This document shows, one piece after another, positions 12,756 to 19,845 of a DNA stretch of 20,496 nucleotides. Under the pieces are notes generated by a model. The model was not told the origin of the DNA and ran no database searches. It saw nothing but the letters and a program-made list of their open reading frames with translations. Numbering within the stretch: position 1 is the stretch's first letter; each line of letters starts with the position of its first letter. Source of the DNA: Chromera velia (taxonomy: Eukaryota; Sar; Chromeraceae); the NCBI GenBank assembly GCA_018398765.1, contig JAHBMJ010001028.1, positions 5,078 through 25,573 of the forward strand, given 5' to 3'. The position numbers and the translations under genes were made by a program.

Positions 12756-12905
12756 CCTCTCCCTTTCTCTCTCTCTCTCTCCCTCTCTCCCCCCCCTCCC
12801 CCCCCCCCCCCCCCCCCCTCTCACTCTCCCTCTCTGCAGGGACAGATCCAGATGCACTACCTCCTACAGGTGGACTTCACCTTCAAGTCCATGATCTTCC
12901 TTTGA
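98..12905 (+). CDS. PARP1-type poly(ADP-ribose) polymerase, multi-exon, 5' end outside window
   Basis: This nuclear enzyme would transfer ADP-ribose from NAD+ onto proteins after sensing DNA breaks. Exons I could join: 98-160, 367-508, 890-1027, (1397-1471, about 1583-1615 and 1808-1871 uncertain), 2192-2293, 3036-3118, 3503-3570, 3901-4059, 4356-4437, 5014-5106, 5503-5621, 5965-6001, 6476-6583, 7108-7195, 7541-7609, 8068-8148, 8684-8760, 9109-9196, 9463-9538, 10012-10139, 10714-10750, 11046-11117, 11603-11670, 12235-12309 and 12840-12905 (stop TGA 12903-12905). From 3036 onward every junction keeps phase and the sum is 1674 bases, a multiple of three, giving 557 residues. Domain order is BRCT end, linker, WGR, helical regulatory domain, ART. 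The BRCT domain makes it PARP1-like rather than PARP2/3-like. Whether zinc fingers precede it cannot be seen. The ATG at 383 is internal to the BRCT segment and should not be taken as the start. Acceptors mostly end in TGCAG or TCAG. Family assignment is very secure; exons between 1028 and 2191 are not. Confidence 0.93.
440..2293 (+). other. Charged interdomain linker of the PARP (exons 367-508, 890-1027, 2192-2293 and uncertain exons between)
   Basis: This stretch links BRCT to WGR and would be the flexible, lysine- and glutamate-rich automodification region. The end of exon 367-508 reads an alanine run then GRGKAKAK. Exon 890-1027 continues in phase 0 with [10 protein letters not shown], a nuclear-localisation-like GRKKRKRG and two poly-Glu runs separated by GGGK; the glycines are encoded by a run of ten G at about 979-988. 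Exon 2192-2293 is [14 protein letters not shown] then [15 protein letters not shown] and joins the WGR exon in phase 0. Between them, 1397-1471 (75 bases, open in phase 0), about 1583-1615 and 1808-1871 have splice-like borders and charged reading frames. At least two phase-consistent chains exist, so I cannot fix the exact protein here. Exon 890-1027 could also extend 5' to 801. Confidence 0.5.
2073..2154 (+). repeat. (TC)n followed by (TG)n tract in a PARP intron
   Basis: Interrupted CTCTCT repeats pass into an uninterrupted TG run that ends about 20-40 bases before the acceptor candidates TTGCAG (2173), CTGTCAG (2180) and CATCCAG (2191) of the exon ending at 2293. It is the 3' polypyrimidine region of the intron. 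Confidence 0.85.
2313..2655 (+). repeat. Compound minisatellite (56-base and 37-base units) inside an intron
   Basis: Two copies of a 56-base unit start at 2313 and 2369. They are followed by about six full copies of a 37-base unit starting at 2425, 2462, 2499, 2536, 2573 and 2610, with a partial copy at 2647. The 37-base unit is GGCACAGCGTCTTTGTCTT plus CACTGAATTCTGTGGACA. The 56-base unit shares its 3' half (TCTTCACTGAATTCTGTGGAC), so the shorter one probably arose from it. Copies differ at CTTCACTG/CTTGACTG and GGACAGGC/GGACGGGC. An EcoRI-type GAATTC recurs in most copies. The array lies in the intron 2294-3035. Confidence 0.95.
4140..4171 (+). repeat. (CA)n microsatellite in a PARP intron
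   Basis: A simple CA run lies in the intron between exons 3901-4059 and 4356-4437. Here it sits near the 5' side of the intron, unlike the TG/TC tracts that abut acceptors. Confidence 0.9.
4963..5010 (+). repeat. (TG)n microsatellite abutting the 3' splice site at 5013
   Basis: The TG run passes through GCGTGCGTGCAG straight into the exon starting at 5014. The repeat occupies the place where a polypyrimidine tract is expected. Confidence 0.9.
6900..7085 (+). repeat. (TTTC)n / (GTTC)n / (TTCC)n / (TC)n tract
   Basis: Related tetranucleotide and dinucleotide runs follow one another for almost 190 bases and end about 20 bases before the acceptor GTTTCAG at 7107. Open frames in this stretch on either strand are translations of the repeat (SFLS or KERK patterns) and not proteins. 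Confidence 0.95.
7433..7493 (+). repeat. Alternating (TC)n and (CA)n tracts
   Basis: Two cycles of CTCTCT followed by CACACA lie in the intron before exon 7541-7609. The acceptor CCCTCAG is about 45 bases downstream. Confidence 0.9.
11289..11308. repeat. Perfect 20-base palindrome inside a PARP intron
   Basis: ATGTGTTCAATTGAACACAT is its own reverse complement with no mismatch and no spacer. It lies in the intron 11118-11602 between two catalytic-domain exons. It is not part of a microsatellite. It could be a dimeric-protein binding site or chance. Confidence 0.85.
12155..12228 (+). repeat. (GT)n microsatellite next to the 3' splice site at 12234
   Basis: A GT run of over 70 bases with two TTTGT interruptions ends six bases before the acceptor AATCAG of the exon carrying the catalytic glutamate. 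Length variation here would directly alter the acceptor region. Confidence 0.92.
12696..12838 (+). repeat. (TCTG)n, (TC)n and poly-C tract before the last PARP exon
   Basis: TCTG and TC repeats are followed by a long, nearly pure C run (about 12789-12818) and more TC, ending at CTCTGCAG, the acceptor of exon 12840-12905. The tract supplies the polypyrimidine signal for the final intron. Confidence 0.92.
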
Positions 12906-13997
12906 GGTGGGGGCAGGAACGGAGATCGATGCGAGACAGACGATACAAAGACATCCATCAACCAAGAAGACAAAGACGCCTGCAGGCAGGCAGGCCAGCT
13001 GGAAGGAAGGAAGGAAGACCGACCCACAGGCCCCCCCCCCATCCGGCCATCACTTTGAAGAAGCCCCTGGACGTCGACTCATCCTCCTGAAGAACTAGCC
13101 GAACGGGTTTGTCGACTTGCGTTGCGATCAAATGGTCCCGCACGGACGAACTGTGTGTGAATGCTGTGCACTGCCCTTTTTCCTCAGCATGAAATGCGGG
13201 GGGGGATACAGTCGGCTTCTTGGCGGTGGGTCAGTTGAACCTCTGCACGATTGGGGACAGAGAAGGGGGGGCCGGGGGCGAATTCGTCCTTCCCTCTTTC
13301 TTTCGTTCTTTCTTTCTTTCTTTCTTTTTTTCTTTCTTTCTTTCTTTCTTTCTTTCTTTTCTTCTTTCTTACCGCCTTTGGTGGGAATTAAGGGTGTCGG
13401 AGTGCATGCATGGTTCCGTTCTCTCCTCTGCACGAAACGAAACGATACTGCTTCTGATTGATGGCTGCATTATGTTCTCCCTAGATGAATACACGCTCCT
13501 TTAAGTAATAATTCTTCATGCTTTAATGCTCCGTCATCACTTCGTGAACTCATCTTTCTTCACCACGCATGCAGCCTCCCTCCCTCACTGCATCTCTGCT
13601 CTTTGTACACATGCGAACACTCATTGGATGGCCGGGTATTGTGCGTGCGCTCTGTGGGTGTGTGGGTGTGGCCGTTTGACTTTGCTTCGTGGAAGGATTT
13701 CCTCCCGAAGAGCCAAAGCATTCTTTACTCTTTATGTCTGTTTTTTATTGTACTCCAACGACTCATCCTGGACCAATCGACTGATGAATGGGGGCATAAG
13801 AGAGGCCCTCGGAGAGGGTCGAGTGGCACGAAACTGCAGCACTGTCAGGCAGGCAGGCAGGAAGGATTTGGGCAGCCATTGGCGGGTTGCATGATCGGTC
13901 TTGGCTTCTTTACCTGGTTTCTTGTCTGGTTTTTTGTACGATCGAGGGGTGGCCGTAGGAAGGGGGGGCCTGGTCGCCTAAGGAGGCGTTTCCCTAC
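12906..13997. other. PARP 3' flank and intergenic DNA, no supported gene
   Basis: After the stop codon the sequence has a lysine/proline-like open stretch, GCAGGCAGGCAGG and GGAAGGAAGGAAG short repeats, and a TTTC tract (13293-13370). The open frames here (for example 13526-14052) show no recognisable domain, no biased composition beyond repeats, and no convincing splice structure. It probably holds the 3' untranslated region and terminator of the PARP gene, but no clear polyadenylation signal decides where. Confidence 0.5.
13293..13371 (+). repeat. (TTTC)n tract downstream of the PARP gene
   Basis: A CTTTCTTTC run with one T-rich interruption lies about 390 bases after the PARP stop codon. 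It is the same unit as in the intron tract near 6950 and the large tract at 15042. Confidence 0.92.
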
Positions 13998-14700
13998 AAA
14001 AGTGTACCAAAAAAGTGTATTAAAAGTTGATATTAATAACAATTTTGGCTAATGATTTGACTTAACCCGGCAGCCATCGTCACTCAATGACTAGCCCAAT
14101 GACAAAGGGCAACATGTGAGTCCCTGTGAGCTACTGTGAGCATTCGAGTCATATTGTAAAACTAGGGCTACGCTAAGCGATTGCTGATCTAACTAGTGAT
14201 CTAAAGCGCTAGCTAAAGCGGCCGATTGGATTCTACATATTTAATAATTGATAATTTGATATTAATTTTAAATAAATGATTTTTATGGTGCTATTGCTGT
14301 TTGTGAAGTAGACATTCGTAGTATTGATCACGTATAATCACGTATCAGGGTTAATTAATGATGTTTTAATTAGCCGTTTTAGTTGCATCATCCTAGCTGT
14401 AGGCATTATTGTCCAGGATCTTATAAAAATACTATATATATAGAAGAAATAATACAATGATTCTTAAATATTTAAAACATATACTATAATGGATATACTA
14501 TCAATCAATCAATCAATACTACTTGAAAATTTAAAGGAAAAAAGATTAACACCGCGGAGCAGACTAGAGCTTAGTCTAGAGCAAACTAGAGAGCAAACCA
14601 ATTATTATTAAAACAAATTAACCGAGGAGCATCGATCATGATATTAAAATTAATCTAAAAATTAATGAAGAATTAATTATCGTGACGTAACTTTTTATGA
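13998..14700. other. AT-rich island, non-coding
   Basis: Composition changes abruptly from the roughly balanced flanks to DNA dominated by TTAATTAA, ATTAAT, TATATATA and AAATTTAAA words. No long open frame survives on either strand. Small internal structures are visible: TGTGAG three times at exactly ten-base spacing (14115, 14125, 14135), ATCACGTAT twice (about 14325-14345), TCAA repeated four times (about 14500-14515) and the hairpin AGACTA-GAGCT-TAGTCT at 14561-14577. I see no terminal inverted repeats or coding remains that would name it as a transposon. It could be an insertion, an organelle-derived fragment or a spacer. Confidence 0.6.
14561..14577. repeat. Short perfect inverted repeat in the AT-rich island
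   Basis: AGACTA and TAGTCT flank the five-base loop GAGCT. Two further CTAGAG words follow directly (CTAGAG at about 14575 and 14586), so the neighbourhood is repeat-structured. A role is not evident. Confidence 0.6.
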
Positions 14701-15041
14701 CCGTGTACAAATACTGTCCTCTTTGCAGAAAGCGGTGCTTTAAGCGCACCTGCGCAGGCCCCGACTTCCTTGCTTTTCCGATCTCTGCCTTTCTTTTGCT
14801 GGTTCTTTTGCTTTTCTTCCCTTGTCCTTTCTGTCCGTATTTCCCTCTCTTCATCTCCGCCTTGCGCTCTACAAGACCTGAACAAGACAGACAGGAACAG
14901 AAGGCAGCCTGCCAGTGGGGCAGATGTACACACGAAAAAAAATGACAAAAACTAACACAAACGGGTCTGCATGTGACAAATTATGAATCTGGTGGCCGCC
15001 AGTGAGCAGGAAGTCTTCTTGCGTGAAGGATGGACGATCGG
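14701..15041. other. Intergenic stretch between AT-rich island and TTTC tract, no supported gene
   Basis: Composition returns to normal at about 14700. A + strand frame reads CPLCRKRCFKRTC, a cysteine-spaced string, but it has no domain context and soon becomes hydrophobic low-complexity sequence. I see no recognisable gene. Confidence 0.4.
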
Positions 15042-15602
<561 letters not shown>

Positions 15603-15660
15603 CTTCGTACTGGGCTTTCCCACGGACAGGAGCGGACTATTCTGGATACAGTCGCTTCAT

Positions 15661-16638
15661 TCACGATGCACTCTCTCTGCAAAACGACTGGCCACACACG
15701 CATGGCCACGGATCTGGGGATATCCTCGATCTCTGATTCAAGACGAGGAGCAAACGAGTGGCGCCAGTGCCCGAAATGGGCGGTGATCGGTGCACAATGC
15801 CCCGACTGAGACCGAAGAATCTCTTGACGCCCTCCCATGCAGGAGGAGAATCAGGACCAACTCCCCGGAACACTACCACGTCACTGTCCCCAAAGGACTG
15901 GAGGGGCCCGTCATAGTCTGTCTGCTGCCGGAGCGCCTGTCGACTGTGCTGGGGCTGCACCCACTGCGTGGTCGGACCTCGGTATGTGTTTACAAGACGA
16001 AGATCGACAAAATCGCAGTGGAAGGCGGAGCAAGCGTCGTGCGTGATCCTTGAGAGTTTGACATCCACCAGTTGATCTCTTGTGATGCCTGCATATGCCT
16101 TTACGAGGTTGAGCATATCCTCAAGCAGGAGGTCTCGCATCTCTCCCCGTGGCATGCCGCATCTGTCCATGTGGGGCTCCACAGCACGTCTCAAATCGCT
16201 GGGCTTGACGAGCACCCGGAAGTCGGGCAGCTTAGAAGGGTCTAATTCCGTCAGCCATGTTGTCAAGGCAGCCGGCAACTGCCGCTGCCAGATCACCAGA
16301 TCTACATCTGGATGGGTGATTGCCCTGAGTCCTTCTCGGTTACTGCATGTCTTGACACACGAGGGAGCAGCATCCTCTTGATCAGATGCAAATGTCCCTG
16401 CACTCTGCTTTTGAAGCTGCAGAGAAACACGACCAAGAAAGGGCCGCCTTTCACCTGAGGCTCGGTTCCTGCAAACGCGGGCATTTTCACGTGCCACGAA
16501 AAAACGCTGCTGGACCGAAAGAAAAGACGGAAGTGGTCCTTGAGGAGACAGAAAAAAACTTTTGAGAGTGTGAGGAGGATTGATGGCCACCACTCCCCTC
16601 GCAAGTTGGACAAAACAGAGAAGGATGAGAACCCGCAT
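15661..16638 (-). CDS. DUF1826 family protein with N-terminal signal peptide, intronless
   Basis: The 325-residue frame is uninterrupted. Residues 1-18 (MRVLILLCFVQLARGVVA) form a hydrophobic signal peptide with an A-x-A-like end. Residues 19-105 are a basic, serine/arginine-rich extension. The DUF1826 domain covers about 106-302, beginning DVDLVIWQRQLPAAL (111-125), with a central THDACSAFHCDFVDLRLV (199-216), NTYRGPTTQW (217-226) and the strongly conserved GIVHRSPP (280-287), then RLLLVLN (295-301). Bacterial members are about 200 residues, so the extension is extra and resembles a bipartite plastid or secretory targeting leader. The biochemical function is unknown; from memory, bacterial members often sit near COG0523/CobW and Zur-regulated zinc genes. 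H207-x-D209 with H283-R284 looks like a metal- or 2-oxoglutarate-type site, which is inference. It is head-to-head with the EF-hand gene and convergent with the PARP. Lack of introns is odd in this region. Confidence 0.85.
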   Translation of the reverse strand: MRVLILLCFVQLARGVVAINPPHTLKSFFLSPQGPLPSFLSVQQRFFVARENARVCRNRASGERRPFLGRVSLQLQKQSAGTFASDQEDAAPSCVKTCSNREGLRAITHPDVDLVIWQRQLPAALTTWLTELDPSKLPDFRVLVKPSDLRRAVEPHMDRCGMPRGEMRDLLLEDMLNLVKAYAGITRDQLVDVKLSRITHDACSAFHCDFVDLRLVNTYRGPTTQWVQPQHSRQALRQQTDYDGPLQSFGDSDVVVFRGVGPDSPPAWEGVKRFFGLSRGIVHRSPPISGTGATRLLLVLNQRSRISPDPWPCVCGQSFCRESAS

Positions 16639-16815
16639 CGTGCATCTCTCAGTGGATCGAGAGTCTGAGGCCGGGGCTCAGTTTGTGCAATATCGCCGCA
16701 ATCGGGGCTCTTTTTCTCTGTCTGGTGAATCTTGTGACGACACTTTTCTTGTGGTTCGCACTCTCGATCCTTCAGAGATCCTCATGCACAGAGACGCGGT
16801 TTTGGGGGGCACACA

Positions 16816-16917
16816 TGCATGAATTAATGCGCGCAACGATTGACACACAAAAAAGGAACCGCGCGCGCGTAACGCGCGTAAATCGCTGCCATGCATCGTA
16901 TTAATGCATGAATTAAT
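16816..16917. repeat. 13-base direct repeat flanking a CG-alternating segment
   Basis: TGCATGAATTAAT is present at 16816-16828 and 16905-16917, 89 bases apart. Between them lies GCGCGCGCGTAACGCGCGTAA, in which CGCGCG-TAA-CGCGCG can pair on itself. The second copy is part of ATTAATGCATGAATTAAT, a palindrome with one mismatch. Confidence 0.75.
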
Positions 16918-17182
16918 TTTGAATTAATTTTAAAATTAATTAAGTCGATCGTTGCCGGATTAATTATATTAATTGTTTTTCGATCGATTCTTCTAGCTGC
17001 ATGATGGCCGGCCTCGCATTCAGTGACACTTCGGTGTTCAATGATGCAAGCTACAAAATTATATGTGTGATCGCCCTTATACGAAAAACAAAAAGGGTGG
17101 AAGAAGAAGGCTGAGTGCTTTCTGTATGCCAAACTGTTGTACACAATGTTCATTTGCTGTCTCGCATCCTAATACATAGACC

Positions 17183-17221
17183 CTAAAGAACCCTTCCAGT
17201 TTGAGGACCAGAGTTCTTTAG
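17183..17221. promoter_or_regulatory. Perfect 9-base inverted repeat before the EF-hand start codon
   Basis: CTAAAGAAC (17183-17191) and GTTCTTTAG (17213-17221) are exact reverse complements separated by 21 bases, ending nine bases before the ATG at 17231. The right arm contains an in-frame TAG (17219-17221). It could be a factor-binding site or a hairpin in the 5' untranslated RNA. Confidence 0.55.
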
Positions 17222-17230
17222 TTCCAAAAG

Positions 17231-19498
17231 ATGACAGAGCTTTCAAAAAACGAGATCGAACAAGCACTGAATCTCTTCAAAGATTCCAGCGGGGGATTTA
17301 AGCCCAGGGTCTGTATATTAATATACCTTTCCGTCTACTTCTACTCTGCACAAGTTCGAGACGTACATAGCAAAGGCAACACTTTTCAATTCAAACACGT
17401 GTTCGATTCGCTTCATGTTGTTTCCCTTCTTTCCCTGCAGCTGATTCGAAACTTCTTCGAAAACTTCACGGGACATCGGCTCTCGATGATGCAGCTGAAA
17501 GATCTGCTGCAATATGTCAGTTGGTACTTTACCTGTCCGTGCGCTTGACGTGCATGCGGGAAAGTCTAGTTCGGTTCGGTGCTCATGTGTCCATGCGTTG
17601 TGGTTATCTCTGGGCAGACTTTCTCACTCATCTGAAGTGAATGACTTCGTTGCACGCTAGAGAGACAAAAGACTTGTGCATTCTCTGCATGTCTGTAAAC
17701 CCTTCTTGCTTTGTTTCTGCTTGGGTGTGTGCCTGTACCGGAGTGTCATTTGATGCGTGCAGGCGTTCGTCTGATTCCGAGAGAGAGGATTTGCAAAAGA
17801 AACCGAATTGGAAAGGAGGAAAGAAGAGACAACAAGCATGTATTCATAATTGTACAGCTCAAGAAATCAACGTCTGACAACTCACCTACTGATGGCCGCA
17901 TCTAAAACAATCCCTTGGGTTTGTTTCCGCGTTGACGCACAAACCACCCGACAGAGAATACTTGAATGACTGATGCATGGGTGCAGATGGACTTTGACAA
18001 CGACGGGCGAATCACTGTTCAGGATTTCAAGAAGTTTATGGTGGGTCGGTTCGTTCGTCGGTTACTTGCTCAACCAATCACTGAATGAGGCATCCGTCCA
18101 TCCACCAGATCTCACTTGTTCCCCCCTTTGCTCCCTTTCTCGTGACGGCTGCCGGCTTGCCTGCTTGTCTATCTGTATCGATTCACCGGGGGTTGGCTTC
18201 TTTTCATCTTTCTGGAGGAGACGGGGAGGCGTTTTTTTGACAATCGGCTTTCTCCCCCCCCCCTTTCCATTTCATCAGGGTCCCTGTTTGGCAGCCAACC
18301 AACCTGCGCCCTATCTTCTGTGGAGGACACCTCTTCAGCTTTTGGAAGAGAGAGGCAAGTAGCGTCAGGGAACGATTAGAGTAATGGGAGGCACTGAAGG
18401 GGCATTGGAGGGAGCGAGGAAAGAAAGACAGGAGGAGAGAAAGAGAAGGAAGCGGGGAGGAGAGTAAGAGGGGGGAAGTGAGCCATCATGTAAATTTCTT
18501 GTGCGAGACAGATGTTTCTTAAATCTTTCTGACTGTTGTCTTTCTCCCCCCTTCCCCTAAAGCATTCTTTTCTTTGTGCCATGCCCCGGAGCGACCCGCC
18601 TATTCATTCTATTTTGTTCCTAGATTTCATCATCCTGGATTCCATAGCATAAATGCCTTCCCTTCTATACTTTCTCCCATTTGTTTTGGAACATACCCTC
18701 ACACACTGACGAATTGATGCTGAAAAGTCGCGACATGCTTGCTGCATTGCCCTGCATGCCTCTCTGTTGCGCTGGGTGCAGAAAACGAAAAACTACGGTC
18801 ACTCACTCACTCGACAGGAACTGAATTGCATTCTTTTTTTTCGCTTGCAATTTTTTCTGATTACTTCTGGTCGTGGGCATGGGCGATGAGGGGTAATCTC
18901 ACTGCCTACTGCCTTTCTTTGTTCTGGAGTCGGCCTCCTTGTACAATCAACCGCTCCCTGCTTTTACTTTCCCGAGTTTTGTTCTTCCCGCTGCTCCGAT
19001 TCACTCACTGTCTTTCTTACCTATTCGTCGGTTTGGATTTATTCGTCATCCCTTTCTGATCTTTTCTGTTCTTCAGACTCAATTGTTGTCTTTGCGGCTT
19101 CTAGAAGATTTTCGTAGCCGATGCGTTCACTCCAGAGCCGCTCCATCATTTTCCTTCCTGGTACTCTTCCTTCTGCATCGGCGTGTTTCTTCTTGTCCAT
19201 GCACAGAAAGGAGCAGCGACAGAGAGAGCTGGAACGCCAAAAGAGGGAAGCGCAAGGGAAGGCAGAGCAGGGCGACCCTTCTGCAACTGGAGCAGGAGAA
19301 GGCAAGGAGGAGACCGGCCAGGCCGGGCAGAGAGGAAGCGCTCAGGAGATCCTCCCGGGGCTGGACAGAGACAAGGAGGGGGTCCCTCAGGCCACACCTC
19401 CCACTGCTAGTGAGAAGAGGAAAGGTCAACCATTCGCTTCTTCCGGCCATACAGAAAAGAAGTCACTGACTCCTTCCTCCCCTCACTGGCAACGCTGA
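17231..19498 (+). CDS. Small EF-hand protein with coiled-coil, low-complexity tail, multi-exon
   Basis: Exons are 17231-17308, 17441-17515, 17987-18040, 18279-18358 and 19207-19498, with stop at 19496-19498, giving 192 residues. The ATG follows an in-frame TAG at 17219, so it is the first start unless a 5' intron exists. The first three exons are all phase 0 and read MTELSKNEIEQALNLF, LIRNFFENFTGHRL-MMQLKDLLQY and MDFDNDGRITVQDFKKFM. The last is a textbook EF-hand: helix MQLKDLLQYM, loop D-F-D-N-D-G-R-I-T-V-Q-D, helix FKKFM, predicted to bind Ca2+. The N-terminal part may be a degenerate partner hand. Exon 18279 supplies YLLWRTPLQLLEERG and the last exon EQRQRELERQKREAQGKAEQ, a charged helix, then Gly/Glu/Pro/Ser-rich sequence. 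An alternative splice at 18354 (GC donor) through a 16-base exon 18782-18797 also keeps frame (196 residues). Reading through 18358 would instead stop at TAG 18360-18362 (96 residues). Partner and pathway are unknown. Confidence 0.7.
18782..18797 (+). CDS. Candidate 16-base microexon of the EF-hand gene
   Basis: AAAACGAAAAACTACG follows the acceptor GGGTGCAG and precedes the donor GTCACT. If the preceding exon ends at the GC donor AGAG|GCAAGT (18354, phase 1), this piece enters in phase 1, leaves in phase 2, and joins exon 19207 without breaking frame, reading EERENEKLRKEQRQREL as one charged helix. The simpler GT donor at 18359 skips it and also keeps frame, so its use is uncertain. Confidence 0.3.
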
Positions 19499-19845
19499 AA
19501 CGAGTTTCTTTCACCGTCTGCTGACCGTTCCTTCATTCTCGAGATGAAAGAAAGAGTCAGACCAGGGAGTCGATTCGTCCAATGGGGGCAGATCGAAAGA
19601 AGGGGGTCCACAGCCTCGCCTGCATGAACGGGCTGAACGAACACGAAAGAAGGTGCAATTGGGGAGACAAAAAAGAGAGTGTGAAGGGTTTGGGCTGTGT
19701 GTCACAAAGGAAAGCAAAAGAGAGAAAAGAGAGATGAAAAAGAATCACGGCGATCGACTGCACACATGTTCGCGACTTGCACCTTGTGACTACTCAGCAT
19801 CGCGTACCTTTTTCCACACTCTGTTACTTCTGGATAGAAAAAAGA
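19499..19845. other. Intergenic DNA after the EF-hand gene, no supported gene
   Basis: Purine-rich sequence (GAAAG, GGGGAGAC, AAGAGAGA words) probably includes the 3' untranslated region of the EF-hand gene. No conserved frame or clear terminator is visible. Confidence 0.4.

Larger units (their letters stand above)
8068..12905 (+). other. PARP catalytic (ART) domain, exons 8068-8148 to 12840-12905
   Basis: This is the NAD+-binding ADP-ribosyltransferase fold. Exon 8068-8148 contains [15 protein letters not shown]. Exon 8684-8760 has [13 protein letters not shown]. Exon 9109-9196 ends [11 protein letters not shown], with the triad histidine codon at 9182-9184. Exon 9463-9538 reads [18 protein letters not shown] then VTGYMFG. 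Exon 10012-10139 reads [16 protein letters not shown], with the triad tyrosine at 10023-10025. The 37-base exon 10714-10750 and exon 11046-11117 (STWGIGK-HPEPSE) cover the acceptor loop region. Exon 12235-12309 has [11 protein letters not shown], with the catalytic glutamate at 12289-12291, as required for chain elongation. The last exon ends [11 protein letters not shown]-stop. All three triad residues are present, so a polymer-forming enzyme is predicted. Confidence 0.96.
16639..17230. promoter_or_regulatory. Divergent intergenic region between DUF1826 (-) and EF-hand (+) genes
   Basis: The 592 bases between the two start codons must hold both promoters if the gene starts are right. The part near DUF1826 (16639-16810) is ordinary. 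Bases 16811-17000 combine ATGCATGAATTAATGC, an alternating CGCGCG segment at 16860-16880, and TTAATTAA-rich DNA. The 13-base word TGCATGAATTAAT occurs at 16816-16828 and again at 16905-16917. A perfect 9-base inverted repeat lies just before the EF-hand start. No unambiguous TATA box or initiator could be chosen. Confidence 0.5.

Noticed and set aside
13526-14052. Two overlapping + strand frames downstream of the PARP
   Set aside because: No domain, no splice evidence, and they end at the AT-rich island; likely chance.
13998-14700. AT-rich island as a tRNA, rRNA or transposon remnant
   Set aside because: I could find no cloverleaf, no conserved rRNA words, no terminal inverted repeats and no transposase-like frame, so it is reported only as a composition island.
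14697-14945. 82-residue frame beginning YKYCPLCRKRCFKRTC, zinc-finger-like
   Set aside because: Cysteine spacing is suggestive but there are no pairing histidines or further cysteines, and the remainder is low-complexity hydrophobic sequence.
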